Below are positions 26,239-32,857 of a stretch of DNA of 34,087 nucleotides, piece after piece (positions within the stretch are counted from its first letter, which is position 1; every line of letters starts with the position of its first letter). A model generated the notes under the pieces. It worked only from the letters and a program-made list of their open reading frames with translations. It had not been told where the DNA came from and did no database searches. Origin of the DNA: Spirochaetota bacterium. Lineage in GTDB: Bacteria > Spirochaetota > Spirochaetia > Treponematales > UBA12059. The DNA is taken from positions 1 through 34,087 of the forward strand of contig JAKLEE010000004.1 in assembly GCA_022703215.1 (NCBI GenBank), in the 5' to 3' direction. The position numbers were made by a program, and so were the translations under genes.

Positions 26239-27824
26239 TGCGCATCATGATACTCGGTGCCGGCGTGATGCAGCTGCCGGCCATCCGCATCGCCCGCGAC
26301 CTGGGCTGGCGCGTGGCCGCTGCCGACGCCGACGCCGCGGCTCCCGGCGCGACCCTCGTGGACGAGTTCCTGCACGTCGACCTCAAGGACCGCGCCGCCC
26401 TCGAGGCGGCCGCCATGAAACTTCGAGCCTCCGGCGGCCTCGACGGCGTCTTCACCGCGGGCACCGACTTCTCGGCCAACGTCGCCTGGATCGCCGCCCG
26501 CCTCGGCCTGCCCGGCATCCCGTACGAAGTGGCGCTTGACGCGAGCCACAAGGGCCGCATGCGCGCACGCTTCGAAGCGGCCGGCGTGCCGTCGCCACGC
26601 TTCGTCACCGTGGGTGTGGACGAGGATGCGACCCTCGCCGCGGAGCGCGTCGGCTTTCCCCTGGTCGTCAAGCCGGTGGACAACATGGGCGCGCGCGGGT
26701 GCAGGCTGGTCGCGGCCACCCGTGAATTCGGCCCGGCCATCGCCGAGGCCCTGCGTTCGTCGCGCTCGGGCAGGGCCATCGTGGAGGAGTACGTCGAGGG
26801 TCCCGAATTCTCGATCGACGCCATCGTCCACGAGGGCCGCGTCGAGCTTTGCGGGATCGCCGACCGCCACATAGCCTTCGCTCCCTTCTTCGTCGAGCTC
26901 GGGCATACGATGCCGAGCGCGTACCCGCCGGAAGCGCTCGCTGAAGTGGTCCGCGTCTTCGAGCTCGGGGTGCGGGCGCTCGGCCTCGGGCCCGGCGCGG
27001 CCAAGGGCGACATCAAGCTCGGAAAGCGCGGCGCGGTGGTCGGCGAGATCGCGGCCCGTCTTTCCGGCGGCTACATGTCCGGCTGGACCTATCCCTACGC
27101 CTCGGGCGTCGAGCCGACCCTGGCGGCCCTCCGCGTCGCCGTGGGACTATCGCCCGGCGGGCTCGGGGCCCGACGCGACTGGGTATCGGCGGAACGCGCC
27201 TTCATTTCGATTCCGGGTAAGGTCTCGCGACTTCTCGGCGAGCGCGAGGCGCTGCTCGAACCCTTCGTCAAGGACGTATTCCTCCGCCTCGGTCCGGGTT
27301 CCAGGGCGGTGTTCCCTTCGAACAATGTGGAAAAGGGCGGCAACGTCATTTCCCAGGCGCCGGATCGCGCTTCGGCCAGCGCCGCAGCCGAACGCGCCGC
27401 CCGCGCGCTGCTTCCGGTCCTCGAGCCCGAGGACGCCGCCACCGAGGATTTCCTCGCCGGAGGGGGCGGAATCATCCTGCCGGACGGCCGGGCGTGGCCA
27501 CCTCCCGCCTTCGGCGAGGTTCCCGAGGCGTTCCGTAACGCGCTCGCGGTCCTGCCGGAGGACATTCCGGGTTCGGCACCCGGACGCGGCGAACCCAGCC
27601 CCTATCTTCCGTTGGCGCTTTCCCCGCAAACCCTCGCATCGCGCGACTGGCTGGGAAGGACGCTCGCGGAATCGCTTGAGCTCGTGGAGCGGCTTTCCGG
27701 CGCCCGGCCGGCCCGCCCCGGCGAGTCGGCGCTCGCCGGCCGATTCTGGAGGGCGCTCGAGAGGGGCGGCTGGCAGGCCGCCCTCTACGTCGTGGACACG
27801 GAACGCGCGCTCAGGGCAGGATGA
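26238..27824 (+). CDS. ATP-grasp ligase of unknown substrate
   Basis: 528 residues. An N-terminal Rossmann-like domain opens ILGAGVMQLPAIRIARDLGW. The ATP-grasp fold follows with FPLVVKPVDNMGARGC (nucleotide lysine and glycine loop), IVEEYVEGPEFSIDA, and GDIKLG...VVGEIAARLSGGYMS carrying the metal ligands. The last ~200 residues show no recognised domain. Family members join an amine or other nucleophile to a carboxylate through an acyl phosphate. The ATG overlaps the stop of the methyltransferase gene (TGATG), so it belongs to the operon; ligation of an amino acid or another acid onto the sugar is an inference only. No carbamoyl-phosphate or biotin domain is visible. Confidence 0.8.
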   Translation: MRIMILGAGVMQLPAIRIARDLGWRVAAADADAAAPGATLVDEFLHVDLKDRAALEAAAMKLRASGGLDGVFTAGTDFSANVAWIAARLGLPGIPYEVALDASHKGRMRARFEAAGVPSPRFVTVGVDEDATLAAERVGFPLVVKPVDNMGARGCRLVAATREFGPAIAEALRSSRSGRAIVEEYVEGPEFSIDAIVHEGRVELCGIADRHIAFAPFFVELGHTMPSAYPPEALAEVVRVFELGVRALGLGPGAAKGDIKLGKRGAVVGEIAARLSGGYMSGWTYPYASGVEPTLAALRVAVGLSPGGLGARRDWVSAERAFISIPGKVSRLLGEREALLEPFVKDVFLRLGPGSRAVFPSNNVEKGGNVISQAPDRASASAAAERAARALLPVLEPEDAATEDFLAGGGGIILPDGRAWPPPAFGEVPEAFRNALAVLPEDIPGSAPGRGEPSPYLPLALSPQTLASRDWLGRTLAESLELVERLSGARPARPGESALAGRFWRALERGGWQAALYVVDTERALRAG

Positions 27825-27828
27825 GGCG

Positions 27829-28953
27829 ATGAGTTCCCCCGGAAAAAGAGGCGCCGGCCTTCCGCCGGGACGTCGCGGAAAACCCGCGGGCGCGTTCGCG
27901 CTGTGCCTGGCGATCGCTGCGGCCTTCGCGGGGACGCTTCCTCTCGCCGCGCAGTCGCCTTCAACCCCTCCCACCGGCATGCCCGCGGCGGTTTCCGCGG
28001 CCGACTTCGCAGCCTCGGTCGGAGCCGTCCTGTCCATCGATCCGTTGCTTGGAACCGTAACCATCAGCGCCGCGGGCGAACGGGTCGCCTTCAAAACCGG
28101 CTCCCCGTGGCACCTGCTCGGCGAGCGGCCCGCGCGCCTCGCCCCGAGCCGGATGGGGCCCGCGGGACCCGTCCTCGACGGCGGCACCGCGGCCTACCTG
28201 AGCTCCTGGTTCGAGGAGCGCCGCGTCGAGCGGCTGTCCCGCTTCCGCGTCGCGGCCATCCTGATCGACCCCGGCCACGGCGGAAAGGATCCCGGCGCTG
28301 TCGGGGAATACGGTACGGGCAAGGACAGGAAGAAGGTGCTCGAAAAGGACCTCGCGCTCGCCACGGCGCTCTCCGTGCGCGATTCCCTCATCGCGCGCTT
28401 TCCCGACCGGCGGATCCTGCTCTCGCGTGAGGGCGACACCTATCCGAGCCTGGAGGAGCGGGTGGAAATGGCCAACACCGTCGCGCTCGGTCCCAACGAG
28501 GCCATCATCTACGTCTCGATACACGCCAACGCGTCCTTCAACCGCAACGCCTCCGGCTTCGAGGTCTGGTACCTGAATCCGGATTACCGGCGGACCCTCG
28601 TGGATCCGGGCACCCCGGGCGTGGACGAGGAGATCGCTCCCATCATCAACGTGATGATGGAGGAGGAGTACACCACCGAGAGCGTCCTCCTCGCGCGATC
28701 CATCGTCGACCGGCTCGACGCTTCAATAGGGTCCGTCTCCCGGAACCGGGGCATCAGGGCCGAGGAGTGGTTTGTCGTCCGCAACGCCCGCATGCCGAGC
28801 GTGCTCGTCGAAATGGGCTTCGTGACGAACGAGGCGGAAGCCCGCCTGCTCGCCGATCCGGCTCACTTGCGAAGCATCTCTAACGCCGTCTATAATGGCA
28901 TCGTCGATTTCATCGGCTACTTCGAAAGCCGCAAGGGAACAGCAACGCCATGA
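27829..28953 (+). CDS. N-acetylmuramoyl-L-alanine amidase (Amidase_3)
   Basis: 374 residues, exported: a basic N-terminus and signal peptide ending near LPLAAQ (about 41). Residues 55-105 may be a small beta domain of the copper amine oxidase-like N-terminal type. The catalytic domain has the full zinc set: DPGHGGKDPG (His150), Glu172 in VLEKD, SIHANAS (His232) and the catalytic VLVEMGF (Glu328). It cleaves the amide between N-acetylmuramic acid and L-alanine in the periplasm. The start at 27829 lies 4 bases after the ATP-grasp stop, and an ATG at 27821 is out of frame. The GerMN gene overlaps its stop (ATGA). Periplasmic remodelling near flaA fits insertion of the periplasmic flagellum. Confidence 0.9.
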   Translation: MSSPGKRGAGLPPGRRGKPAGAFALCLAIAAAFAGTLPLAAQSPSTPPTGMPAAVSAADFAASVGAVLSIDPLLGTVTISAAGERVAFKTGSPWHLLGERPARLAPSRMGPAGPVLDGGTAAYLSSWFEERRVERLSRFRVAAILIDPGHGGKDPGAVGEYGTGKDRKKVLEKDLALATALSVRDSLIARFPDRRILLSREGDTYPSLEERVEMANTVALGPNEAIIYVSIHANASFNRNASGFEVWYLNPDYRRTLVDPGTPGVDEEIAPIINVMMEEEYTTESVLLARSIVDRLDASIGSVSRNRGIRAEEWFVVRNARMPSVLVEMGFVTNEAEARLLADPAHLRSISNAVYNGIVDFIGYFESRKGTATP

Positions 28954-29453
28954 AGGACTTCCTCGACCGCATCCTGGCTTCCGCGCCGGCAGTCGTCCTC
29001 GGTCGCGCCCGCGTGCACCGGACCATCCTGCTCGCGCTCATCGTCGCGCTCGCGCTCGGCTCCTGGGCAGCCGGGGGCGCGCGTCGACCCGTCGTCCTGC
29101 TCTTCCCCCGCGCCACGGACGGCCGCATGGTCGGGGAGCTTCGCGCGCTGCCCTCCCGCGAGGCCGAGGCCGAAGCCGCCGAAACCCTCGCGGAGCTCCT
29201 GCTCGGCCCCTCGGACCCTGACCTGGCGCCGCTCTTCGCTCCGGGCACCAGGGTCGGCGCCGTGCTGCTCCGGGATGGCGTCCTCAGGGCCGACCTGACC
29301 GAGGGAGCCCTCGGCGAGGGCGGGGCGCCGCTCCGGACGGCCCTCGACGCGGCGATGCGGGTCCTGTCCCTCGCGTCCCCCGGCCTTGCGGACAGCTTCA
29401 TCACCATCGGAGGCAGGGTGCCCTTCGGCGGCGAGGACACGCAAAAAAAATGA
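28950..29453 (+). CDS. GerMN-domain membrane-anchored protein
   Basis: 167 residues. A single hydrophobic segment (TILLALIVALALGSWAAG, about 25-42) anchors or exports it. The remainder fits the GerMN (germination/sporulation) fold: RRPVVLLFPRATDGRMV, then a leader to ETLAELLLGPSDPDLAPLFAPGTRVGAVLLRDGVLRADLTEG. GerMN domains occur in sporulation and in peptidoglycan-associated proteins and are thought to bind cell wall or partner proteins. It overlaps the amidase stop by four bases. The gene ends with a run of eight A that encodes Lys-Lys and merges with the AT-rich flaA promoter, so it may be the last gene of the operon. Confidence 0.82.
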   Translation: MKDFLDRILASAPAVVLGRARVHRTILLALIVALALGSWAAGGARRPVVLLFPRATDGRMVGELRALPSREAEAEAAETLAELLLGPSDPDLAPLFAPGTRVGAVLLRDGVLRADLTEGALGEGGAPLRTALDAAMRVLSLASPGLADSFITIGGRVPFGGEDTQKK

Positions 29454-29459
29454 AAAGAT

Positions 29460-29505
29460 TTGACAAGGATATTCGCCCGAATATAATTGGAGCCGAATTC
29501 GGCTC
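29460..29505 (+). promoter_or_regulatory. Consensus sigma-70 promoter of flaA with overlapping palindrome
   Basis: TTGACA (29460-29465), 16-base spacer, TATAAT (29482-29487). Just beyond, GAGCCGAATTCGGCTC (29490-29505) is a perfect 16-bp palindrome spanning the expected start of transcription. AAAGGAG for flaA lies at 29522-29528. Confidence 0.88.
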
Positions 29506-29536
29506 ATCGACCGCCTTACAGAAAGGAGTTCAGAGT

Positions 29537-30574
29537 ATGACAAGGAAGGTCTTCATAGCGGCAACGCTCGTGTTGCTCCTCGGGACGCTTTCGGTTTTCG
29601 CGGACGAGGCGGTCCTGATGGACTTCTCGCTCCTCAAGGCCGACACGAACGAGGATCCCCTCAACGCCGGCCAGTTCCTCGACAACGGCGCGACCGTGAT
29701 GGATTTCTCCACCACCGCCGGCGCCAGCTACACCGAGGACCAGAAGAAGCAGATGGCCACCAGCCTCGCCATCGGCAACTGGGACATCACCCTCGCATCC
29801 TCGTCCCGGACCAACTTCAACCAGGCCCTGTCCTACACCCGCGAAGCCCCCGTCATCGGCGGGGCCTACACGGGCAAGACGGTCATGGGCATCCGGGTCC
29901 ACTTCCCCACCGAAACCTACAACAGCTGGGCCATGGTGACCCCGCCCTTCTCGATTCCCGCCTTCGAGCGCAAGGCAGGCGGCGGGACCGACCCGGTCAA
30001 TGACCGCCTGACCCGCTTCGAGGGAACCTTCAACGCGGACACCAAGATCACCACCGCCATGGGCATCGTGAAGAACGTGGGCGTCATCAAGTCGCTCGCC
30101 ATCACGGTCCGCGGCATGAACTTCCCCCACGGGATCTCACTCATCCTCGAGGACCAGGAAGGCAAGCAGACCACGATGTTCATGGGCTACCTGAACTTCG
30201 ACGGCTGGAAGACCCTGACCTGGAACAATCCGGCCTACATCACCGACGTCCGGAACCGGGAGCTCCGCCTCTTCCCGCTCTATCCGAAGTCATCCCCCTT
30301 CGTGAAGCTCGCCGGCATCCTCATCACCCGCGACGCGGCCCACGAGGGCGGCGACTTCGTGACCTACGTCAAGGATATCAAGATCCTTTACGACAAGGCC
30401 GTCCTCGACCCGGTGCGCGACATCGACGACGAGGCCGTCTGGGGCATCAACGACAAGCGCGAAGCCGACCGCAAGCTCATCGAGAGCCGCCGCTTCGGCG
30501 AGTCGCAGGTCCTCAGGTACCTCGAGAGGCTGAAGCAGGAACCGAAGTCCGAGTTCACCTCGGACACCGAGTAA
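29537..30574 (+). CDS. flaA: FlaA, periplasmic flagellar filament outer-layer (sheath) protein
   Basis: 345 residues, typical of spirochaete FlaA. A signal peptide of about 20 residues ends ...SVFA|DEA. The mature protein is beta-rich, with the family blocks VMGIRVHFPTETYNSWAMV, VKNVGVIKSLAITVRGMNFPHG and LFPLYPKSSPF, and a charged helical C-terminus. It coats the flagellin (FlaB) core of the periplasmic flagellum. AAAGGAG at 29522-29528 and the ATG at 29537 define the start; the earlier frame upstream is leader. It has its own consensus promoter and a strong terminator, so it can be expressed independently of the upstream operon. No flagellin or basal-body gene is in the window. Confidence 0.95.
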   Translation: MTRKVFIAATLVLLLGTLSVFADEAVLMDFSLLKADTNEDPLNAGQFLDNGATVMDFSTTAGASYTEDQKKQMATSLAIGNWDITLASSSRTNFNQALSYTREAPVIGGAYTGKTVMGIRVHFPTETYNSWAMVTPPFSIPAFERKAGGGTDPVNDRLTRFEGTFNADTKITTAMGIVKNVGVIKSLAITVRGMNFPHGISLILEDQEGKQTTMFMGYLNFDGWKTLTWNNPAYITDVRNRELRLFPLYPKSSPFVKLAGILITRDAAHEGGDFVTYVKDIKILYDKAVLDPVRDIDDEAVWGINDKREADRKLIESRRFGESQVLRYLERLKQEPKSEFTSDTE

Positions 30575-30592
30575 GCTCTCGGGCCGAATCGG

Positions 30593-30620
30593 AAGCCGCT
30601 CCTTCGGGAGCGGCTTTTTT
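30593..30620 (+). terminator. Rho-independent terminator of flaA
   Basis: AAGCCGCTCC, loop TTCG, GGAGCGGCTT followed by TTTT: a 10-bp stem with a stable UUCG loop and a run of six T. Confidence 0.95.
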
Positions 30621-30673
30621 GTCGTCTCGCGCCGTCACGGACGGTTTCCGTCCGGACGCGTCCCCTTTTCCTT

Positions 30674-30702
30674 TTGCCCGCGGAGCGCAACGGGTGTATC
30701 CT
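30674..30702 (+). promoter_or_regulatory. Promoter of the RelA/SpoT-TPR gene
   Basis: TTGCCC (30674-30679), 17-base spacer, TATCCT (30697-30702). The ATG starts 8 bases later and no Shine-Dalgarno is present. Confidence 0.55.
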
Positions 30703-30710
30703 CGAAGCAT

Positions 30711-31955
30711 ATGGAAACGACCGAACCGGCCTTGAACCGTCTCGAGCTGGAGGAAACCTGGCGTTCCTCGCTCGCCGACAGGGAAGCCGTCGTCCAGGCC
30801 ATGGCGGCCCGGATGCGGAAGGTGCTCGAGGACTCGGGGCTCAGGCCCGGGGTCAAGGCAAGGGTCAAATCCTTTCCGAGCTATTTCAAGAAACGAATCC
30901 GCCTCTACCAGCAGGCGCGCGCCTCGGGCAAGCCGCCGATCCCGCTGACCGACCTGTTGGGCGTCCGCTTCGTCTGTCCCTTCATCGGAGACCTCGCCAA
31001 GGTCGAGGAAGAGCTTGGCCGCGCTTTCCGGGTCGTGGAAGTGGAGCGCAAAGGCGCGGAGCGTTCCTTCCGCGAATTCGGCTACGAGTCGATCCACCTC
31101 CTGGTGGAGATCCCGAAGGATCTCCGCGAGGAGGCGCCAGCGCTCGAAGCGGAGGTCGTCGAGGTACAGATCAGGACCATCCTGCAGGAGGCCTGGGCCG
31201 AGGTGGAGCACGAGCTCGTGTACAAGGCGGAGTTCACGCCCTTCGACGAGCCGATGCGGCGCAAATTGGCGGCTCTCAACGCGAACCTGACCCTGTCCGA
31301 CATCATCTTCCAGGAGATCCGCGATTATCAGCACCAGCTCTCGGACGAGCTGGCCCGTCGCCGGGGAGCCTTCTACCGGAAGATAGAGCAGGCCATCGAC
31401 CTGCCGTTCTTCTCCGACGTGGGACCCGCGACCCCTGTCGCTCCCAAGGCCGACCTCGACTACCTGCGCGAGTACGCGAGCTCGGACGACATGCTGCTGG
31501 CCGCCCTCGCGGCCCATAACCGCGGCGACTACCTCAGGGCGATCGACCTGTATTCCCGCATTCTCGCGCACGACCCGAGGCAGGAGGCGCGGGTCGTCAT
31601 ACTCAAGCACCGCGCCATGGCCTTCTTCTCCGAATCGCGCTATGACGAGAGCCTCGAGGATTTTTCCAGGGCGCTTGAGCTCGATCCTCGTTGCTACAAG
31701 TCGGCCTACTACCGCGGCGTGATCCATTCGATACGGGCGCGGTATCCCGATGCGATCAAGGATTTCGACCGAGCCCTCGACATCCATCCCTACCATTTCT
31801 ATTCGCTCATGCGCCGGGCCCAGGCCTATTTCCATCTGGCGGACTATCCGCGCGCGTTGGCCGACTGCGACGCGGCGCAGTCCATAAATCCGGACGACGA
31901 TCACTCCCGGCGCCTCGGGGAACTGCTCCGGGCCCGGCTGGCCGAGCACGCGTAA
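30711..31955 (+). CDS. RelA/SpoT-type nucleotide synthetase domain fused to TPR repeats
   Basis: 414 residues. Residues 40-200 form a RelA_SpoT synthetase domain: RVKSFPSYFKKR (51-62), DLLGVRF (81-87), YESIHL (125-130), EVQIRT (151-156) and AWAEVEHEL (161-169). There is no HD hydrolase or TGS domain, as in small alarmone synthetases. Residues about 255-414 hold four or five TPRs (AHNRGDYLRAIDLYSRILAHDP; SRYDESLEDFSRALELDP; ARYPDAIKDFDRALDIHP), which mediate protein contacts. (p)ppGpp synthesis is likely, but it could make a related nucleotide or act through binding. Single-gene transcript with a leaderless-type promoter. Confidence 0.85.
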   Translation: METTEPALNRLELEETWRSSLADREAVVQAMAARMRKVLEDSGLRPGVKARVKSFPSYFKKRIRLYQQARASGKPPIPLTDLLGVRFVCPFIGDLAKVEEELGRAFRVVEVERKGAERSFREFGYESIHLLVEIPKDLREEAPALEAEVVEVQIRTILQEAWAEVEHELVYKAEFTPFDEPMRRKLAALNANLTLSDIIFQEIRDYQHQLSDELARRRGAFYRKIEQAIDLPFFSDVGPATPVAPKADLDYLREYASSDDMLLAALAAHNRGDYLRAIDLYSRILAHDPRQEARVVILKHRAMAFFSESRYDESLEDFSRALELDPRCYKSAYYRGVIHSIRARYPDAIKDFDRALDIHPYHFYSLMRRAQAYFHLADYPRALADCDAAQSINPDDDHSRRLGELLRARLAEHA

Positions 31956-31975
31956 GCCCCGACGGACGGGACGTC

Positions 31976-32005
31976 TTGACATGGGAGGGCGAAGAAGGGT
32001 ACGTT
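31976..32005 (+). promoter_or_regulatory. Promoter of tRNA-Glu
   Basis: TTGACA (31976-31981), 18-base spacer, TACGTT (32000-32005). The tRNA begins 14 bases downstream. Confidence 0.65.
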
Positions 32006-32018
32006 TCGGTCGAAGCGC

Positions 32019-32090
32019 GTCTCCTTCGTCTATCGGTTAGGACATCGGATTTTCATTCCGACAAGAGGGGTTCGACTCCCCTAGGAGATG
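32019..32090 (+). tRNA. tRNA-Glu (anticodon UUC)
   Basis: The acceptor arms GTCTCCT and AGGAGAT pair (first pair G-U). The anticodon stem TCGGA/TCCGA carries loop TTTTCAT, giving anticodon TTC. The T arm is AGGGG-TTCGACT-CCCCT. The 3' CCA is not encoded. It is flanked by its own promoter and terminator. Confidence 0.95.
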
Positions 32091-32099
32091 CCTACCTTT

Positions 32100-32127
32100 C
32101 GCGGACCTTCGGGTCCGCGTTTTTTTT
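32100..32127 (+). terminator. Rho-independent terminator of tRNA-Glu
   Basis: CGCGGACC, loop TTCG, GGTCCGCG, then eight T. Confidence 0.95.
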
Positions 32128-32158
32128 GACCTTTCCATATAGAACCTCGCGCTCCGCC

Positions 32159-32187
32159 TTGACTCAGGTCGCCGCATCAAGGAATCT
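32159..32187 (+). promoter_or_regulatory. Possible promoter of the small outer-membrane-like gene
   Basis: TTGACT (32159-32164) with a weak -10 GAATCT (32182-32187), 17-base spacer. Confidence 0.35.
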
Positions 32188-32216
32188 ATGCGCATACCAT
32201 ATCGTCTGGAGGTTCC

Positions 32217-32681
32217 ATGAAACGGAAAGCGCTTCTTCTGGCTCTCGTTCTGGTCGTCGCCGGGCAGGCTTTCGCCTACAAAGCTGCGATCGGAGGGGAA
32301 TTCGGACTCAACGTGGCCGGAGGCCTGCCGAATTCGGCCCTGCTGAGCTTCCGCCTGCCGAAGTTCCCCCCGGTGATCGGGCTCGGTGTCAGCATTCCCG
32401 AGTACGGTGACGCGTCGGCAGCCTTGCTGCTGGACTGGTGGCTCTATCAGGGCAACCTCGTCTCCTTCATCAATTACTATGTGGGACCAGGTCTCTACCT
32501 GCAGGTCGGCGACGCGGTCAGCGCGGGCCTCCGCGTACCGGTGGGGCTCAACGCCTTCCCGATCCCTCCGCTCGAGCTCTTCGTGGAGTTCGCGCCCGCG
32601 GTCGGATTCCTCGCCCCTTCGGGCGTCTCGATACCCGATTGGGGACTGCAGGCCGGTTTCGGTTTCCGTTTCTGGTTCTGA
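32217..32681 (+). CDS. Small exported beta-barrel-like outer-membrane protein
   Basis: 154 residues. A signal peptide (MKRKALLLALVLVVAGQAFA, cleaved after residue 20) is followed by strands with alternating hydrophobic residues rich in Gly, Phe, Tyr and Trp, and the C-terminus ends FGFRFWF, the aromatic ending typical of outer-membrane beta barrels. Too small for a large porin; an eight-strand barrel or a periplasmic partner is possible. No enzyme motif is visible. GGAGG lies at 32208-32212. It is a single gene closed by a hairpin terminator. Function unknown. Confidence 0.8.
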   Translation: MKRKALLLALVLVVAGQAFAYKAAIGGEFGLNVAGGLPNSALLSFRLPKFPPVIGLGVSIPEYGDASAALLLDWWLYQGNLVSFINYYVGPGLYLQVGDAVSAGLRVPVGLNAFPIPPLELFVEFAPAVGFLAPSGVSIPDWGLQAGFGFRFWF

Positions 32682-32710
32682 TCCGCAGGCGCATCGCGCG
32701 GGAAGATCGC

Positions 32711-32740
32711 GGCGCGTCCCCGAGGGGACGCGCCGTTCTT
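32711..32740 (+). terminator. Terminator of the small outer-membrane-like gene
   Basis: GGCGCGTCCC, loop CGAG, GGGACGCGCC, then GTTCTT: a strong 10-bp stem with a modest T-rich tail. Confidence 0.75.
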
Positions 32741-32792
32741 CTTTCCTGGCCCCTCCCCCGGGCAGCCCCGCGGACGGGCGGCGGGAAAACGT

Positions 32793-32821
32793 TTGACGCT
32801 CGGCACGGGCCGCTATAGACT
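32793..32821 (+). promoter_or_regulatory. Promoter of the sensor-phosphatase gene
   Basis: TTGACG (32793-32798), 17-base spacer, TAGACT (32816-32821); an overlapping TATAGA lies at 32814-32819. Confidence 0.55.
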
Positions 32822-32857
32822 GCTTCGAACCCACCGCCGGATTCTCGGGAGCGCTCC

